Assembly: GCF_043196875.1 (NCBI RefSeq)
Contig: NZ_JBEBMX010000003.1
Span: 124,001-188,000 of the forward strand
Direction of reading: 5' to 3'
Length of the DNA: 64,000 nucleotides
Source: Saccharospirillum sp043196875
GTDB taxonomy: Bacteria; Pseudomonadota; Gammaproteobacteria; Pseudomonadales; Natronospirillaceae
The notes below the pieces were generated by a model. That model was not told where the DNA came from and did no database searches. It saw only the letters and a list, made by a program, of their open reading frames with translations. The first letter of the stretch is position 1; the number at the start of each line of letters is the position of its first letter. Both the position numbers and the translations under genes were made by a program. Shown here piece by piece: positions 34,935 through 44,061 of the stretch.

Positions 34935-35414
34935 TCAGCTGTGGTCGCCGAGCTCACGAATGCGATCGACCCATTGTTGCAGGTCAGTCATCCAGTTGCG
35001 GTAATGATTTGTAGTGTCTTGGTCATCCGACAGCACCAGCTCAATTCTTTCCTGGCTGCTCGATTTTACTGCGCCCTGACCCACTCTGCCGGCCCAATGT
35101 TCGCTGGCCTGGTGCAAACGCGTCAACCAGTGTTCCGGCTGGGTTAAGGCATCTTTGATGGTGCGATATTCCCAAGCGTCGGGCCGATGCTCTCCCAGTT
35201 GCCGCAACAGTTCATGCAATGGCCGGTCCGGCGTCAACGCCAGGCCATAAGCATCCGCCGCTTCGGCGACAACCGAGCGAACCGCCCGGTGCATAAAGCT
35301 CACAGCGGCATCTTCACAGGCTTCAACCAGCGCCGGGATGCCTGCAGTCTGCGCCTGATCAAGCATCAGGCGCGCCTGGTACAGCAATAGATTGGTCTGA
35401 GCGCGACGGTTCAT
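34935..35414 (-). CDS. Conserved hypothetical protein, DUF6586-like
   Basis: A 159-residue, mostly helical cytoplasmic protein starting MNRRAQTNLLLYQARLMLDQ. It resembles a pseudomonad family of unknown function, possibly DUF6586; the family name is from memory and unverified. It sits five bases downstream of the YfaZ-like gene and upstream of the small acidic protein gene, in one minus-strand cluster. Confidence 0.75.
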   Translation of the reverse strand: MNRRAQTNLLLYQARLMLDQAQTAGIPALVEACEDAAVSFMHRAVRSVVAEAADAYGLALTPDRPLHELLRQLGEHRPDAWEYRTIKDALTQPEHWLTRLHQASEHWAGRVGQGAVKSSSQERIELVLSDDQDTTNHYRNWMTDLQQWVDRIRELGDHS

Positions 35415-35419
35415 CTGAC

Positions 35420-35989
35420 TCAGTAATTCATGCGAAAGCCGAGGTGCAGGGCATTATCAACTTTCACATTGCTGCTGCCTCGATAGGAGGAGACGTCGTG
35501 CCAACCAACCAACAGACGAGCCTGCGGCAACACCTTGTAGGTCAGTCGTGCCTGGATATCCTGAAAACCATCCAGGCTGTTAAAGGCCAAAATCTGCGGC
35601 GAATAATACAGACTGCCCTCAGCACCCAGACCATTCATAAAGTCCGGATTCCAGCGTAGAAAGCCACCTACGGCAACAGCGCCACCGGCATCGACCCGAT
35701 CTTCAAAGAAATAGCCTTTGAAACCGATGCCGCCGATCAATTCGCGGTTTTGCAAGGTTGCGTCCACCGCATTGAAACCGGCACTGAAGGCGAAGGTGCT
35801 GTCGCTACTGCTGTAACGCTCGCTGTAGAGCACGCCGGTGGTGATATGAGCAGAAGTTCCGGTACGAACCGCTTCGTGTTCAAGGCGCACAGAGGTGTCG
35901 GACAAAGAGAAATCGATGGCACCGCCAGCGTTTGCCGCCAACGGAAGGACGGCGGCAACCAACAAAAGCCACCCGGTTTTGACAGACAT
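35420..35989 (-). CDS. YfaZ-like outer-membrane protein
   Basis: A 189-residue exported beta-barrel-like protein. The signal peptide (1-21) ends AANA. The mature part has alternating amphipathic strands with many Gly and aromatic residues and finishes HLGFRMNY, with a terminal aromatic as in outer-membrane barrels. Pattern and length fit the YfaZ family, whose function is not established. It heads a three-gene minus-strand cluster. Confidence 0.8.
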   Translation of the reverse strand: MSVKTGWLLLVAAVLPLAANAGGAIDFSLSDTSVRLEHEAVRTGTSAHITTGVLYSERYSSSDSTFAFSAGFNAVDATLQNRELIGGIGFKGYFFEDRVDAGGAVAVGGFLRWNPDFMNGLGAEGSLYYSPQILAFNSLDGFQDIQARLTYKVLPQARLLVGWHDVSSYRGSSNVKVDNALHLGFRMNY

Positions 35990-36125
35990 GCAGGAACTCC
36001 AGAATAAATTTGGCGGAATTGTACTGAATTACCACTGCAGCGGCATCATCCGACAGTCACCTCTGTGAAAGATGACACGCTCGAATGACGCCGCCGTGGC
36101 TTCGATTGGAACAATCAGGCGGTTC

Positions 36126-38021
36126 TCAGCCTGCCAGATCCAGCAACAGCTTGTTGAGGCGCGTGACAAAAGCCGCTGAATCCTTGGGATGCGACCCTTC
36201 GGCCAGACGGGCCTGCTCCAGCAGGATATTGGCCAGGTCCGCAAACCGCTCTTCACTGGCTTCGGCTTCCAGACGACGCACCAGCGGATGCTCCGGGTTC
36301 AGCTCGAAAATCGGCTTGGTTTCCGGAACCGGCTGCCCCGCCGCTTCCATAATACGACGCATCTGAGCGCCCATATCGTTGTCACCAACGACGATACAGG
36401 CCGGAGATTCCACCAGACGGTGAGTCATGCGTACCGCTTCAACATCGTCTTCCAGCAGCGTCTGCAAGCGCTCCAGCAACGGCTTGTGTTCATCGTTAGC
36501 CTTCTGCTGAGCTGCTTTCTCTTCCTCGGTTTCAACGCCGGACAGATCCAGACCGCCACGGGCAACATCGACCAGTTGCTTGCCATCGAATTCGCGCAAG
36601 TAACCCATCAGCCATTCATCAATGCGATCGCTCATCAGCAGCACTTCAATGCCTTTCTTGCGGAAGACTTCCAGGTGCGGGCTGTTCTTGGCGGTTTGAT
36701 GACTGTCAGCGGCGACATAGTAGATCTTGTCCTGGCCTTCCTTCATACGCGCCACATAGTCATCCAGCGACTGATCCTGCTTGGCTTCGCCAGTATGAGT
36801 CGTGGCAAAGCGCAGCAGCTTGGCGATTTTCTCGTTATTCGAGGAATCTTCGGCCGGACCTTCTTTAAGTACCTGACCAAATTCGTCCCAAAACGCCTGG
36901 TATTTTTCAGCGTCTTTCTTGGCAAGCTTGGTCAGCATATCGAGCACGCGTTTGGTCAGAGCAGCGCGCATCGCATCGATGGCATCGTTGCTCTGCAGGA
37001 TCTCGCGACTGACGTTCAGCGGCAGATCGTTGGAGTCGACAATGCCTTTCACAAAGCGCAGATACATCGGCAAGAACTGTTCGACGTCGTCCATGATAAA
37101 GACGCGCTGGACGTATAATTTCAAGCCGCGCACACGCTCGCGATTCCACAAATCAAACGGCGCTTTCGCTGGCACATAGAGCAAGCTGGTGTATTCCATC
37201 TTGCCTTCGACCTTGTTGTGGCTCCAGGTCAGTGCATCGCCATAGTCGTGCGAGATATGCTTGTACAGTTCCTGATATTCCTCGTCCTTGATCTCGCTTT
37301 GCGAGCGCGTCCAGAGCGCCGTTGCGCTGTTGACGGTTTCCCATTCCGGCGCTGGCTGTTCGTCTTCGCCGTCGGCTTCTTTCAGCATCTGCACTGGAAT
37401 TGAGATGTGATCCGAATACTTACGGATCAGGCTACGCAAACGCCAGCCATCGGCAAAGTCGGCGCTATCGGATTTCAGATGCAGGACGATGCGCGTACCG
37501 CGTTGCGGCAGTTCGACATCGGCCAAGGTGAATTCACCGTCACCAGCACTGCTCCAATGCACGCCTTCGCTGGCTGCCAGATCGGCGCGGCGGGTAAAAA
37601 CATCGACGCTGTCAGCAACGATAAAAGCGGAATAAAAACCGACACCAAACTGACCAATAAGTTGGCTATCTTTGCGTTCGTCACCGGTCAGGTTCTGCAG
37701 AAATTCAGCGGTGCCCGACTTGGCGATGGTACCCAGGTTCGCTACCACATCGTCACGGCTCATACCGATGCCGTTATCCGAGAGGCTCAGCGTCTTGGCG
37801 TCAGCGTCAAATTCGATACGGATGTTCAGATCGCTGTCATCGGCCATCAGGCTGTCGTCTTTCAGCGCCCGGAAACGCAGCTTATCGGCGGCGTCGGAGG
37901 CATTGGAGATCAACTCGCGCAGGAAAATTTCCTTGTTCGAGTACAGCGAGTGGATCATCAGTTGCAACAGTTGTTTGACTTCCGTCTGAAAACTGTGAGT
38001 TTCTTGATGGGTTTCAGGCAT
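36126..38021 (-). CDS. htpG: Chaperone HtpG (Hsp90)
   Basis: A 631-residue bacterial Hsp90. The N-terminal ATPase has ELISNASDAADKLRF, DNGIGMSRDDV and IGQFGVGFYSAF. The middle domain has the catalytic-Arg segment LPLNVSREILQ, and a C-terminal dimerisation domain is present. The ATG at 38021 (MPETHQETHSFQTEVKQ) fits the family; SD GAGGTG. A sigma-32 promoter lies about 40 bp upstream. It appears monocistronic. Confidence 0.98.
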   Translation of the reverse strand: MPETHQETHSFQTEVKQLLQLMIHSLYSNKEIFLRELISNASDAADKLRFRALKDDSLMADDSDLNIRIEFDADAKTLSLSDNGIGMSRDDVVANLGTIAKSGTAEFLQNLTGDERKDSQLIGQFGVGFYSAFIVADSVDVFTRRADLAASEGVHWSSAGDGEFTLADVELPQRGTRIVLHLKSDSADFADGWRLRSLIRKYSDHISIPVQMLKEADGEDEQPAPEWETVNSATALWTRSQSEIKDEEYQELYKHISHDYGDALTWSHNKVEGKMEYTSLLYVPAKAPFDLWNRERVRGLKLYVQRVFIMDDVEQFLPMYLRFVKGIVDSNDLPLNVSREILQSNDAIDAMRAALTKRVLDMLTKLAKKDAEKYQAFWDEFGQVLKEGPAEDSSNNEKIAKLLRFATTHTGEAKQDQSLDDYVARMKEGQDKIYYVAADSHQTAKNSPHLEVFRKKGIEVLLMSDRIDEWLMGYLREFDGKQLVDVARGGLDLSGVETEEEKAAQQKANDEHKPLLERLQTLLEDDVEAVRMTHRLVESPACIVVGDNDMGAQMRRIMEAAGQPVPETKPIFELNPEHPLVRRLEAEASEERFADLANILLEQARLAEGSHPKDSAAFVTRLNKLLLDLAG

Positions 38022-38059
38022 AGAGCACCTCAAATCAATAACTTAGCGGTGGACACAAT

Positions 38060-38085
38060 TTATGGGTCAGCGTTCTCATTTCAAG
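38060..38085 (-). promoter_or_regulatory. Sigma-32 heat-shock promoter of htpG
   Basis: On the minus strand CTTGAAA (38079-38085) and CCCATAA (38060-38066) are 12 bp apart, an almost consensus RpoH promoter. The ATG lies 38 bp beyond the -10. Confidence 0.85.
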
Positions 38086-38174
38086 CGGTGGCGCCTACTT
38101 CCCTCACTTTCATGCCTCAGGCAAACTGAACGGCTGCGCCATCCCGGCGCATTACTGCACAAGGAAAACCTGCA

Positions 38175-39524
38175 ATGACTTCATCGGATGTATCCCTCAG
38201 TCCTGTCCAGGCCGTGCGTAAACGCGAAATTGTCGGCTGGGCGATGTATGACTTCGCCAATTCCAGCTACACCACCGTGGTGGTGTCCTTTATCTATTCG
38301 GCTTTTTTTGTTGCCTATATCGTGCCGCCCGAGCTGGCGCATTTGAAAAACACCTTTTGGGCGGCCAGTGTCGCCATCTCTACCGGCCTGGCGATTTTAC
38401 TGGCGCCCATTGTCGGCGTGCTCTGTGACTACAGCGGCCATAAGAAGCGCTATCTGGCCTGGTGCACCTGGGTATCGGTTCTGGCCACCGGCGGGCTATT
38501 TTTCGTCGATCCGGGCAACATCGCCCTGGGCATGGCGTTTCTAATCTGCTCCAACACCGCCTGGATGCTGTCTGAGAGCTTTATTGCCAGCTTTCTGACC
38601 GAACTCGCCAACCGCGACAATATGGGGCGGATTTCCGGAATCGGCTGGGGCATCGGTTACATCGGCGGCTTATTAAGCCTGGTGATGATCATCGCCATTG
38701 TCACCACCCAGGCCAAAGATAATCTGGCACTCTATGTTGACCAAAACCAGCTGGCGATGGTTGCTATCGCACTGTTTTATGCGTTGGGTGCCCTGCCCAC
38801 CTTCCTGTTCGTCAAGGAAAGAGCCGTTCCCAGACCTGGCTTCGAACACGCCAATTTAGGTGTTTTACTGCGTGCGGCCGGAACCCGCCTGAAAGACATG
38901 CGCAGCCTGATCGGTGATTACCCCGTGCTGTTCCGCTTCTTTATTGCCTTTATGGTCTTTATGGCGGGCGTGTCGGTGGTGGTGAAATTTTTCGGTATCT
39001 ATGCGCAGGAAGAGATCGGCATCACCGGTGCACAATTGCTGATCATCGGTGCCACCTTGCAAATCGCCTCGATGATCGGCGCCATCGGTTTCGGCTTTCT
39101 GGAAGACTCTCTGGGTTCAAAAAATACGCTGTTGCTATCGTTGCTGTGGTGGTTATGTGGACTGTTAGGCATCTATCTGCTGGAGCCGCTGCAAAGCCTG
39201 ACAGGCCTGGGAACCGTGCCGCTCTTTGTGGTGATTTCCTTTATCGCCGGTAGCGCCATGGGCGCCACTCAAAGTGCCAGTCGCGCCGTGGTGGGCCTGC
39301 TGGCTCGCCCAGAAGACTCCGCGCTGCTGTTTGGCTTGTGGGGTACCTTTGGGCGTTTTGCCATCATCATCGGTATGACCTTCGGCCCGGTCTCCGACGC
39401 CATCGGTCGCCACAATGCCCTGCTGGTGATCATGGCTTACTTTATCGTTGGCGGTCTGCTGTTACGTCGCGTGCCGCTTAGCGAAGCCATCGCTCAAGGC
39501 CCTGCCCCTGAGTCAATCCGTTAA
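38175..39524 (+). CDS. UMF1/Atg22-like MFS transporter
   Basis: A 449-residue, 12-helix major-facilitator protein. The N-terminal EIVGWAMYDFANSSYTTVVV is the hallmark of UMF1/Atg22-like transporters. The substrate in bacteria is not established; fungal Atg22 exports amino acids from the vacuole. SD AAGGA upstream of ATG 38175. Its stop overlaps that of the convergent DUF599 gene by four bases. Confidence 0.92.
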   Translation: MTSSDVSLSPVQAVRKREIVGWAMYDFANSSYTTVVVSFIYSAFFVAYIVPPELAHLKNTFWAASVAISTGLAILLAPIVGVLCDYSGHKKRYLAWCTWVSVLATGGLFFVDPGNIALGMAFLICSNTAWMLSESFIASFLTELANRDNMGRISGIGWGIGYIGGLLSLVMIIAIVTTQAKDNLALYVDQNQLAMVAIALFYALGALPTFLFVKERAVPRPGFEHANLGVLLRAAGTRLKDMRSLIGDYPVLFRFFIAFMVFMAGVSVVVKFFGIYAQEEIGITGAQLLIIGATLQIASMIGAIGFGFLEDSLGSKNTLLLSLLWWLCGLLGIYLLEPLQSLTGLGTVPLFVVISFIAGSAMGATQSASRAVVGLLARPEDSALLFGLWGTFGRFAIIIGMTFGPVSDAIGRHNALLVIMAYFIVGGLLLRRVPLSEAIAQGPAPESIR

Positions 39525-40255
39525 GCCGTGCTGTCTTCATCAGCACTTTGAATAGGCTGATTCGGGTCTAATCCACGGGCCCGGATCAACTTCTTTAACG
39601 TATTACTGCGAAATTCCCGCCGATATAAAACCGCAATAATGACGGCCGTGCCGGCAACAAACCAGAACGGTCCGATAAACCACCCCACCACCGCCAGGCT
39701 GAAATAAAAGGCACGCAAGCCCAAATTGAATTGCTTGCCCGCCAAGTCCATCACCTCAGCGGTATGCAAGGCGAAGGTGTTTTTAACACCATCATCAATG
39801 CTCTCAGTCGGTGTCGGCGCAGAGCCGATCATGACCGATAAAAAACCAAACTGGCGCATGCTCCAGGTGAAACTGAGGAAGGCGTAGATATAAACGATGA
39901 TCAGCATCCCCACCTTGGCTTCCCACATTGCCTTGGTACCGTCCTGAACGAAGGAAATATCATTCAGCAGCGCCATCACCTGCTCCGATGCAGCCAGGAC
40001 AGTAATCAAACCACCGACGGCAAACAAACAGGCCGACGCAAAAAAAGCTGAGTTGCGTTCCAGGTTCCCCACCGCCGACATATCAGCGACACGGTTTTCA
40101 CGGCGCAACAAACGCCGCATCCAGTCGATGCGAAAATGATGCATGATCGAAGACAGGCTATGGCGGCGCTTGCCTTCAATTGACGCATAACGCGTATAGG
40201 CAATCCAACTCGAGATAAAAAGTATTAAGGCGAGCCAGTCAAAAAACGGCGGCAT
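39521..40255 (-). CDS. DUF599 integral membrane protein
   Basis: A 244-residue inner-membrane protein of the DUF599 family with four hydrophobic helices: about 5-22, 70-92, 118-140 and 185-218. The N-terminal part (SIEGKRRHSLSSIMHHFRID) and ERNSAFFASACLFAVGGL are family traits. The function is unknown. The ATG at 40255 has AAGGA upstream; an upstream in-frame start adds 39 non-conserved residues. Confidence 0.85.
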   Translation of the reverse strand: MPPFFDWLALILFISSWIAYTRYASIEGKRRHSLSSIMHHFRIDWMRRLLRRENRVADMSAVGNLERNSAFFASACLFAVGGLITVLAASEQVMALLNDISFVQDGTKAMWEAKVGMLIIVYIYAFLSFTWSMRQFGFLSVMIGSAPTPTESIDDGVKNTFALHTAEVMDLAGKQFNLGLRAFYFSLAVVGWFIGPFWFVAGTAVIIAVLYRREFRSNTLKKLIRARGLDPNQPIQSADEDSTA

Positions 40256-40353
40256 GGTTGCGTCCTTGTTGCTCCAGGCAGATTGAAGCATTGTAGATGA
40301 GAGCGACGCCAAGTCAGAGCACCGACGCAAACAGACTGTCGTGAGTGCAACGC

Positions 40354-40383
40354 AAAAAAAGCCCGATAACAAACATCGGGCTT
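40354..40383 (-). terminator. Terminator after the five-helix membrane gene
   Basis: AAGCCCGAT (40359-40367) and ATCGGGCTT (40375-40383) with a seven-base loop, followed on the minus strand by a run of seven U, 38 bp past the stop at 40421. Confidence 0.85.
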
Positions 40384-40420
40384 AGGCATTTCAAGGTAAC
40401 GCTGCGTCAGACAGTAACCA

Positions 40421-40924
40421 TCAGGCTGGCTGATTTGCCAAGTTGCGTGAACGAATCAACCAACATTGCAGCGCGAAACCAACAATGAACACCACCAGCC
40501 AGGCCAATAACGTCAGTTGAATTACGGGTGACGTCGGACCTTCTGCCAACGGATGCGACAACGGCACACGGGTCAGCGTTTCATTGGTGCCAGGCACCAG
40601 TGATAACAAAAAACTGAAGGACAGTCCGAAGGTAGCAAGATAAGGCCGGCTGCGGCCAAGAAAATCCAGTCTGGTCGCCAGAACACCACCGAAGGCAAAC
40701 AACAGCACCACCACACCAAAAACATGACCCGCGTTAATACCACCGGTGCTGGATACTGCAAAGGAACTGAGCACCGCCAAGCTGGTTCCCAGCAGGTACA
40801 ACTTGCCAGAATGCTTTGAGACATCAATAAAGCGATAGCGCACAAAGCCATACAAGCCAGCGGCGATGGGCACCAAACTTACTATGGTATGGACCGCTCC
40901 GAGGAGCGAAATGGAAGGCGACAT
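40421..40924 (-). CDS. Multi-helix membrane protein under a TetR-type operator
   Basis: A 167-residue hydrophobic protein with about five membrane helices (10-28, 43-62, 67-85, 95-112, 135-157). I cannot assign a family with confidence. The ATG at 40924 is preferred because GAGG lies six bases upstream; two other in-frame ATGs are just before it. The 17-bp box at 41043-41059 lies upstream and is repeated before the adjacent TetR gene, so this is probably the regulated target. It has its own terminator. Confidence 0.8.
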   Translation of the reverse strand: MSPSISLLGAVHTIVSLVPIAAGLYGFVRYRFIDVSKHSGKLYLLGTSLAVLSSFAVSSTGGINAGHVFGVVVLLFAFGGVLATRLDFLGRSRPYLATFGLSFSFLLSLVPGTNETLTRVPLSHPLAEGPTSPVIQLTLLAWLVVFIVGFALQCWLIRSRNLANQPA

Positions 40925-41042
40925 GAATAACCTCATCATCTGTTAAACACTGCACTCAGTGCAATTAAATAGCGCTTCAAGGACTCACCTGATAACGCCT
41001 TTTCCTCTGATCCCGGTATCGGTCATCAGAAATCACAAACCA

Positions 41043-41059
41043 AACCTACTAGTTGGTAG
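41043..41059. promoter_or_regulatory. TetR-type operator, copy 1
   Basis: AACCTACTAGTTGGTAG, extended here to symmetric arms ACCTAC/GTAGGT (41044-41061). It lies 119 bp upstream of the multi-helix membrane protein start. An identical 17-mer occurs at 41739-41755. Confidence 0.75.
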
Positions 41060-41092
41060 GTACGATAAAAAAAATTTTTGAACTCCTCCTGG

Positions 41093-41683
41093 TCAGTTAG
41101 TAACCGACGTCAAACGATCGATAGCCAGCCCGACCAATTCCGGAAAGACCTGCGGGTCACCAAAGCCTCGTGCTGCCACCATAGCGCCATGAATATCGGC
41201 CATAAAAGACTTTGCTTCGGTTTCAGCAGCACGAGTCAAATTGAACTGACCGGCTTGCTGACCTGCTTCCAAAATGCGCGTTAACCAGGTCGACAGATCC
41301 CGGAAGTGCCCCTGCACTTCGACAGCAACAATGTCCGGAATGGATGGCAGCTCTGCAGCCAGCATGGCACAGACACAAAATGACGAGGTTTGACCCAGGA
41401 TGCATCCAGACCAATAGTCCGCATAGGCTTTGAGTGCGCTCAGAGCATCAGGCTGATGCCGTTCCATCAATTCCAAACCTTGCAATGCTTGCTGGCGATA
41501 GCGGGAAACCACCACCCGCACTAGCTCTGCCTTGCTGGGGAAATGATGATGAATACTGGCTTTACTGATGTTCACCTGGGTCGCGATATTGGCGTAGCTA
41601 AAGCTGTTATAACCTCCGGCCTCCAATAAAGCCTGAGCGTAATTGGCGATTTCGGTCGCTTTGGGTGAAAGCTCTGTGGACAT
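41093..41683 (-). CDS. TetR/AcrR-family transcriptional repressor
   Basis: A 196-residue TetR protein. The HTH (about 10-55) contains YANIATQVNISKASIHHHFP and SKAELVRVVV. The C-terminal effector domain has Cys residues in SSFCVCAMLAAE, so thiol or electrophile sensing is possible, though that is speculation. Two copies of one 17-bp near-palindrome flank the gene: one upstream of its own start and one past its stop, in front of the membrane-protein gene. This suggests autoregulation plus control of that neighbour. Confidence 0.88.
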   Translation of the reverse strand: MSTELSPKATEIANYAQALLEAGGYNSFSYANIATQVNISKASIHHHFPSKAELVRVVVSRYRQQALQGLELMERHQPDALSALKAYADYWSGCILGQTSSFCVCAMLAAELPSIPDIVAVEVQGHFRDLSTWLTRILEAGQQAGQFNLTRAAETEAKSFMADIHGAMVAARGFGDPQVFPELVGLAIDRLTSVTN

Positions 41684-41738
41684 AACTACCCCATCTCTAT
41701 ATCTGATTGGCCATTAAAAATGGCCCCATCGGGAAGAC

Positions 41739-41755
41739 AACCTACTAGTTGGTAG
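41739..41755. promoter_or_regulatory. TetR-type operator, copy 2
   Basis: The same 17 bp as copy 1, 55 bp upstream of the TetR start. It abuts a possible minus-strand promoter (TTGTCT at 41735-41740, 16 bp, TTTAAT at 41713-41718), so binding would block initiation. A GGCCATT/AATGGCC hairpin (41709-41725) overlaps the -10. Confidence 0.75.
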
Positions 41756-41852
41756 AGTGAAAAGCAAGCACTTTATAACTCTGATCTCATCAGGCCACAG
41801 CCAACTTCATTCAGCCCTATAGCAGTAGCGATCCGCTAAACCACCGCCCATA

Positions 41853-41880
41853 AAAAAAGGCAGCCGATAGCTGCCTTTTT
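41853..41880. terminator. Terminator after sucD
   Basis: AAAAAGGCAGC (41854-41864) and GCTGCCTTTTT (41870-41880) with loop CGATA, 20 bp beyond the sucD stop. A and T runs on both sides allow function in either direction. Confidence 0.88.
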
Positions 41881-41899
41881 CGACATGAAGTTCACCGGC

Positions 41900-42772
41900 T
41901 TACCAGCCAGTGAGTTCCTTCAGTGCTTCACCGATCTGAGCCAGTGAACGGACGGTTTTCACGCCCGCATCTTCCAGCGCAGCAAATTTCTCGTCTGCTG
42001 TGCCTTTACCACCGGCAATGATGGCGCCAGCGTGGCCCATGCGCTTGCCCGGAGGTGCGGTAACACCGGCGATGTAAGAAACCACCGGCTTGGAAACATT
42101 GGCTTTGATATAAGCCGCCGCTTCTTCTTCAGCGGTACCACCGATTTCACCGATCATCACGATGGCTTCGGTTTGAGGATCTTTCTCGAACATCTCCAGG
42201 ATGTCGATAAAGTTGGAACCCGGAATCGGGTCACCGCCGATGCCGACGCAAGAAGACTGACCAAAACCGTGGTCAGTGGTCTGCTTAACGGCTTCGTAAG
42301 TCAGGGTACCGGAGCGAGACACAATGCCGACTTTACCCGGCTTGTGAATGTGACCCGGCATGATGCCGATTTTGCACTCTCCCGGAGTGATCACACCCGG
42401 GCAGTTCGGGCCAATCATACGCACGCCTTTACGGTCGACGTATTCTTTGGCTTTCAGCATGTCCAGAGTCGGGATACCTTCAGTGATGCACACCACCAGC
42501 TCGACACCGCTGTCAGCGGCTTCGATGATGGCGTCCAGGCAGAAAGCGGCCGGTACATAGATGACAGAGGCAGTGGCGCCAGTGGCTTCTACCGCTTCAC
42601 GAGCGGTGTTGAAAACCGGCAGGCCCAGGTGAGTGGTGCCACCTTTGCCCGGCGATACGCCGCCGACCATCTGAGTTCCGTACTCAATGGCCTGTTCACT
42701 GTGGAAGGTGCCCTGAGAGCCGGTGAAGCCCTGGCAGATTACCTTGGTGTTCTTATCGATCAGTACGCTCAT
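41900..42772 (-). CDS. sucD: Succinyl-CoA synthetase alpha subunit
   Basis: A 290-residue subunit that binds CoA and carries the phosphohistidine. CoA-binding GFTGSQGTFHSEQAI is at about 16-30. The active-site His is in GHAGAIIAGGKGTADEKF near 245. GPNCPGVITPGE is conserved. It overlaps sucC by four bases and is the last gene of the TCA operon, followed by a terminator. Confidence 0.98.
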   Translation of the reverse strand: MSVLIDKNTKVICQGFTGSQGTFHSEQAIEYGTQMVGGVSPGKGGTTHLGLPVFNTAREAVEATGATASVIYVPAAFCLDAIIEAADSGVELVVCITEGIPTLDMLKAKEYVDRKGVRMIGPNCPGVITPGECKIGIMPGHIHKPGKVGIVSRSGTLTYEAVKQTTDHGFGQSSCVGIGGDPIPGSNFIDILEMFEKDPQTEAIVMIGEIGGTAEEEAAAYIKANVSKPVVSYIAGVTAPPGKRMGHAGAIIAGGKGTADEKFAALEDAGVKTVRSLAQIGEALKELTGW

Positions 42773-43938
42773 GCGGCACCTCCAGCTGCGCTAACCACTT
42801 TCTCGGCAGCATCGGTCAAGGAAGCGGCGGCAATGATGTTCAGGCCACTTTCGGCCAATTTCTTAGAGCCCAGTTCGGCGTTGTTGCCTTCCAGACGAAC
42901 TACGACAGGCACTTTCACACCGACTTCTTCTACCGCGCCGATGATGCCTTCTGCGATCATGTCGCAGCGCACGATACCGCCGAAGATGTTAACCAGTACG
43001 GCTTTAACCGAGGTGTCGGAGAGGATGATCTTGAACGCTTCTGCAACGCGCTCTTTGGTCGCACCACCACCAACGTCCAGGAAGTTAGCCGGTTGGCCAC
43101 CGTGCAGTTTAACGATGTCCATGGTGCCCATGGCCAGGCCTGCGCCGTTCACCATGCAGCCGATGTTGCCATCCAGAGCCACGTAGTTCAGTTCCCAGGC
43201 GGCTGCCTGAGCTTCACGCTCGTCTTCCTGAGACGGATCGCGCATAGCGGCGATCTGCTTTTGACGGAACAAGGCGTTGCCATCGACGTTGATCTTGGCA
43301 TCCAGGCAATGCAGGTTGCCTTCGTCGGTGATCACCAGCGGGTTCACTTCGATCAGCGCCAGGTCTTTATCTTCAAACAGTTTGGCCAGACCCAGGAAGA
43401 TCTTGGTGAACTGCTTGACCTGCTCGCCTTTCAGGCCCAGCTGGAAAGCGATATCACGCGCCTGGAACGGCTGAGCGCCGACCAGCGGGTCGATCTGCGC
43501 ACGAAGAATTTTTTCCGGCGTTTCTTCGGCCACTTTCTCGATCTCTACACCGCCTTCAGTCGAGGCCATAAAGACCACGCGGCGGCTGCCACGGTCGAGA
43601 ACGGCACTCAGGTAGAGTTCCTGAGCGATGTCGGTGCAGGATTCCACCAGAATCTTGCTGACCGGTTGGCCGTTTTCATCAGTCTGGAAAGTCACCAGGT
43701 TTTGACCCAGCCACTTTTCAGAAAATTCGCGGATTTCGGCGTCGCTTTTGACCAGCTTCACACCACCGGCCTTACCACGGCCACCGGCGTGAACCTGGGC
43801 CTTAACGACCCACATGTCTCCGCCGATTTTCTTGGCGGCAGCAACGGCTTCATCGGCGGTATCGCAGGCAAAGCCATCAGATACCGGCAGGCCGTACTCT
43901 TTGAACAGCTGCTTGGATTGATATTCGTGTAGGTTCAT
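42769..43938 (-). CDS. sucC: Succinyl-CoA synthetase beta subunit (ADP-forming)
   Basis: A 389-residue ATP-grasp subunit pairing with SucD. The N-terminus MNLHEYQSKQLFKEYGLPVS, VKAQVHAGGRGKAGGVKL and NIFGGIVRCDMIAEGI are canonical. It lies 123 bp after lpdA, behind that gene's hairpin terminator, so an internal promoter or partial readthrough is expected. Confidence 0.98.
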   Translation of the reverse strand: MNLHEYQSKQLFKEYGLPVSDGFACDTADEAVAAAKKIGGDMWVVKAQVHAGGRGKAGGVKLVKSDAEIREFSEKWLGQNLVTFQTDENGQPVSKILVESCTDIAQELYLSAVLDRGSRRVVFMASTEGGVEIEKVAEETPEKILRAQIDPLVGAQPFQARDIAFQLGLKGEQVKQFTKIFLGLAKLFEDKDLALIEVNPLVITDEGNLHCLDAKINVDGNALFRQKQIAAMRDPSQEDEREAQAAAWELNYVALDGNIGCMVNGAGLAMGTMDIVKLHGGQPANFLDVGGGATKERVAEAFKIILSDTSVKAVLVNIFGGIVRCDMIAEGIIGAVEEVGVKVPVVVRLEGNNAELGSKKLAESGLNIIAAASLTDAAEKVVSAAGGAA

Positions 43939-44026
43939 GGTTCTTTCCGTTTTTGAACGTGAGTGTTCAGGGAGAATTTTTTATTGTCGTGGGTTTCACC
44001 CGATTCGCACTCTGATTAGCGAATAA

Positions 44027-44053
44027 GAAAACCGGAGACAAGCTCCGGTTTTC
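44027..44053 (-). terminator. Terminator between lpdA and sucC
   Basis: GAAAACCGGAG (44027-44037) and CTCCGGTTTTC (44043-44053), an 11-bp stem and five-base loop, directly past the lpdA stop. The U tract is interrupted. Confidence 0.7.
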
Positions 44054-44061
44054 TTCATCTA

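Noticed and set aside
36189..38129. Plus-strand open frames of 309 and 240 codons
   Set aside because: Antisense to htpG; no family features.
42032..43186. A 384-codon plus-strand open frame
   Set aside because: Antisense to sucD and sucC, with no recognisable domain and no SD; a shadow of biased codons.
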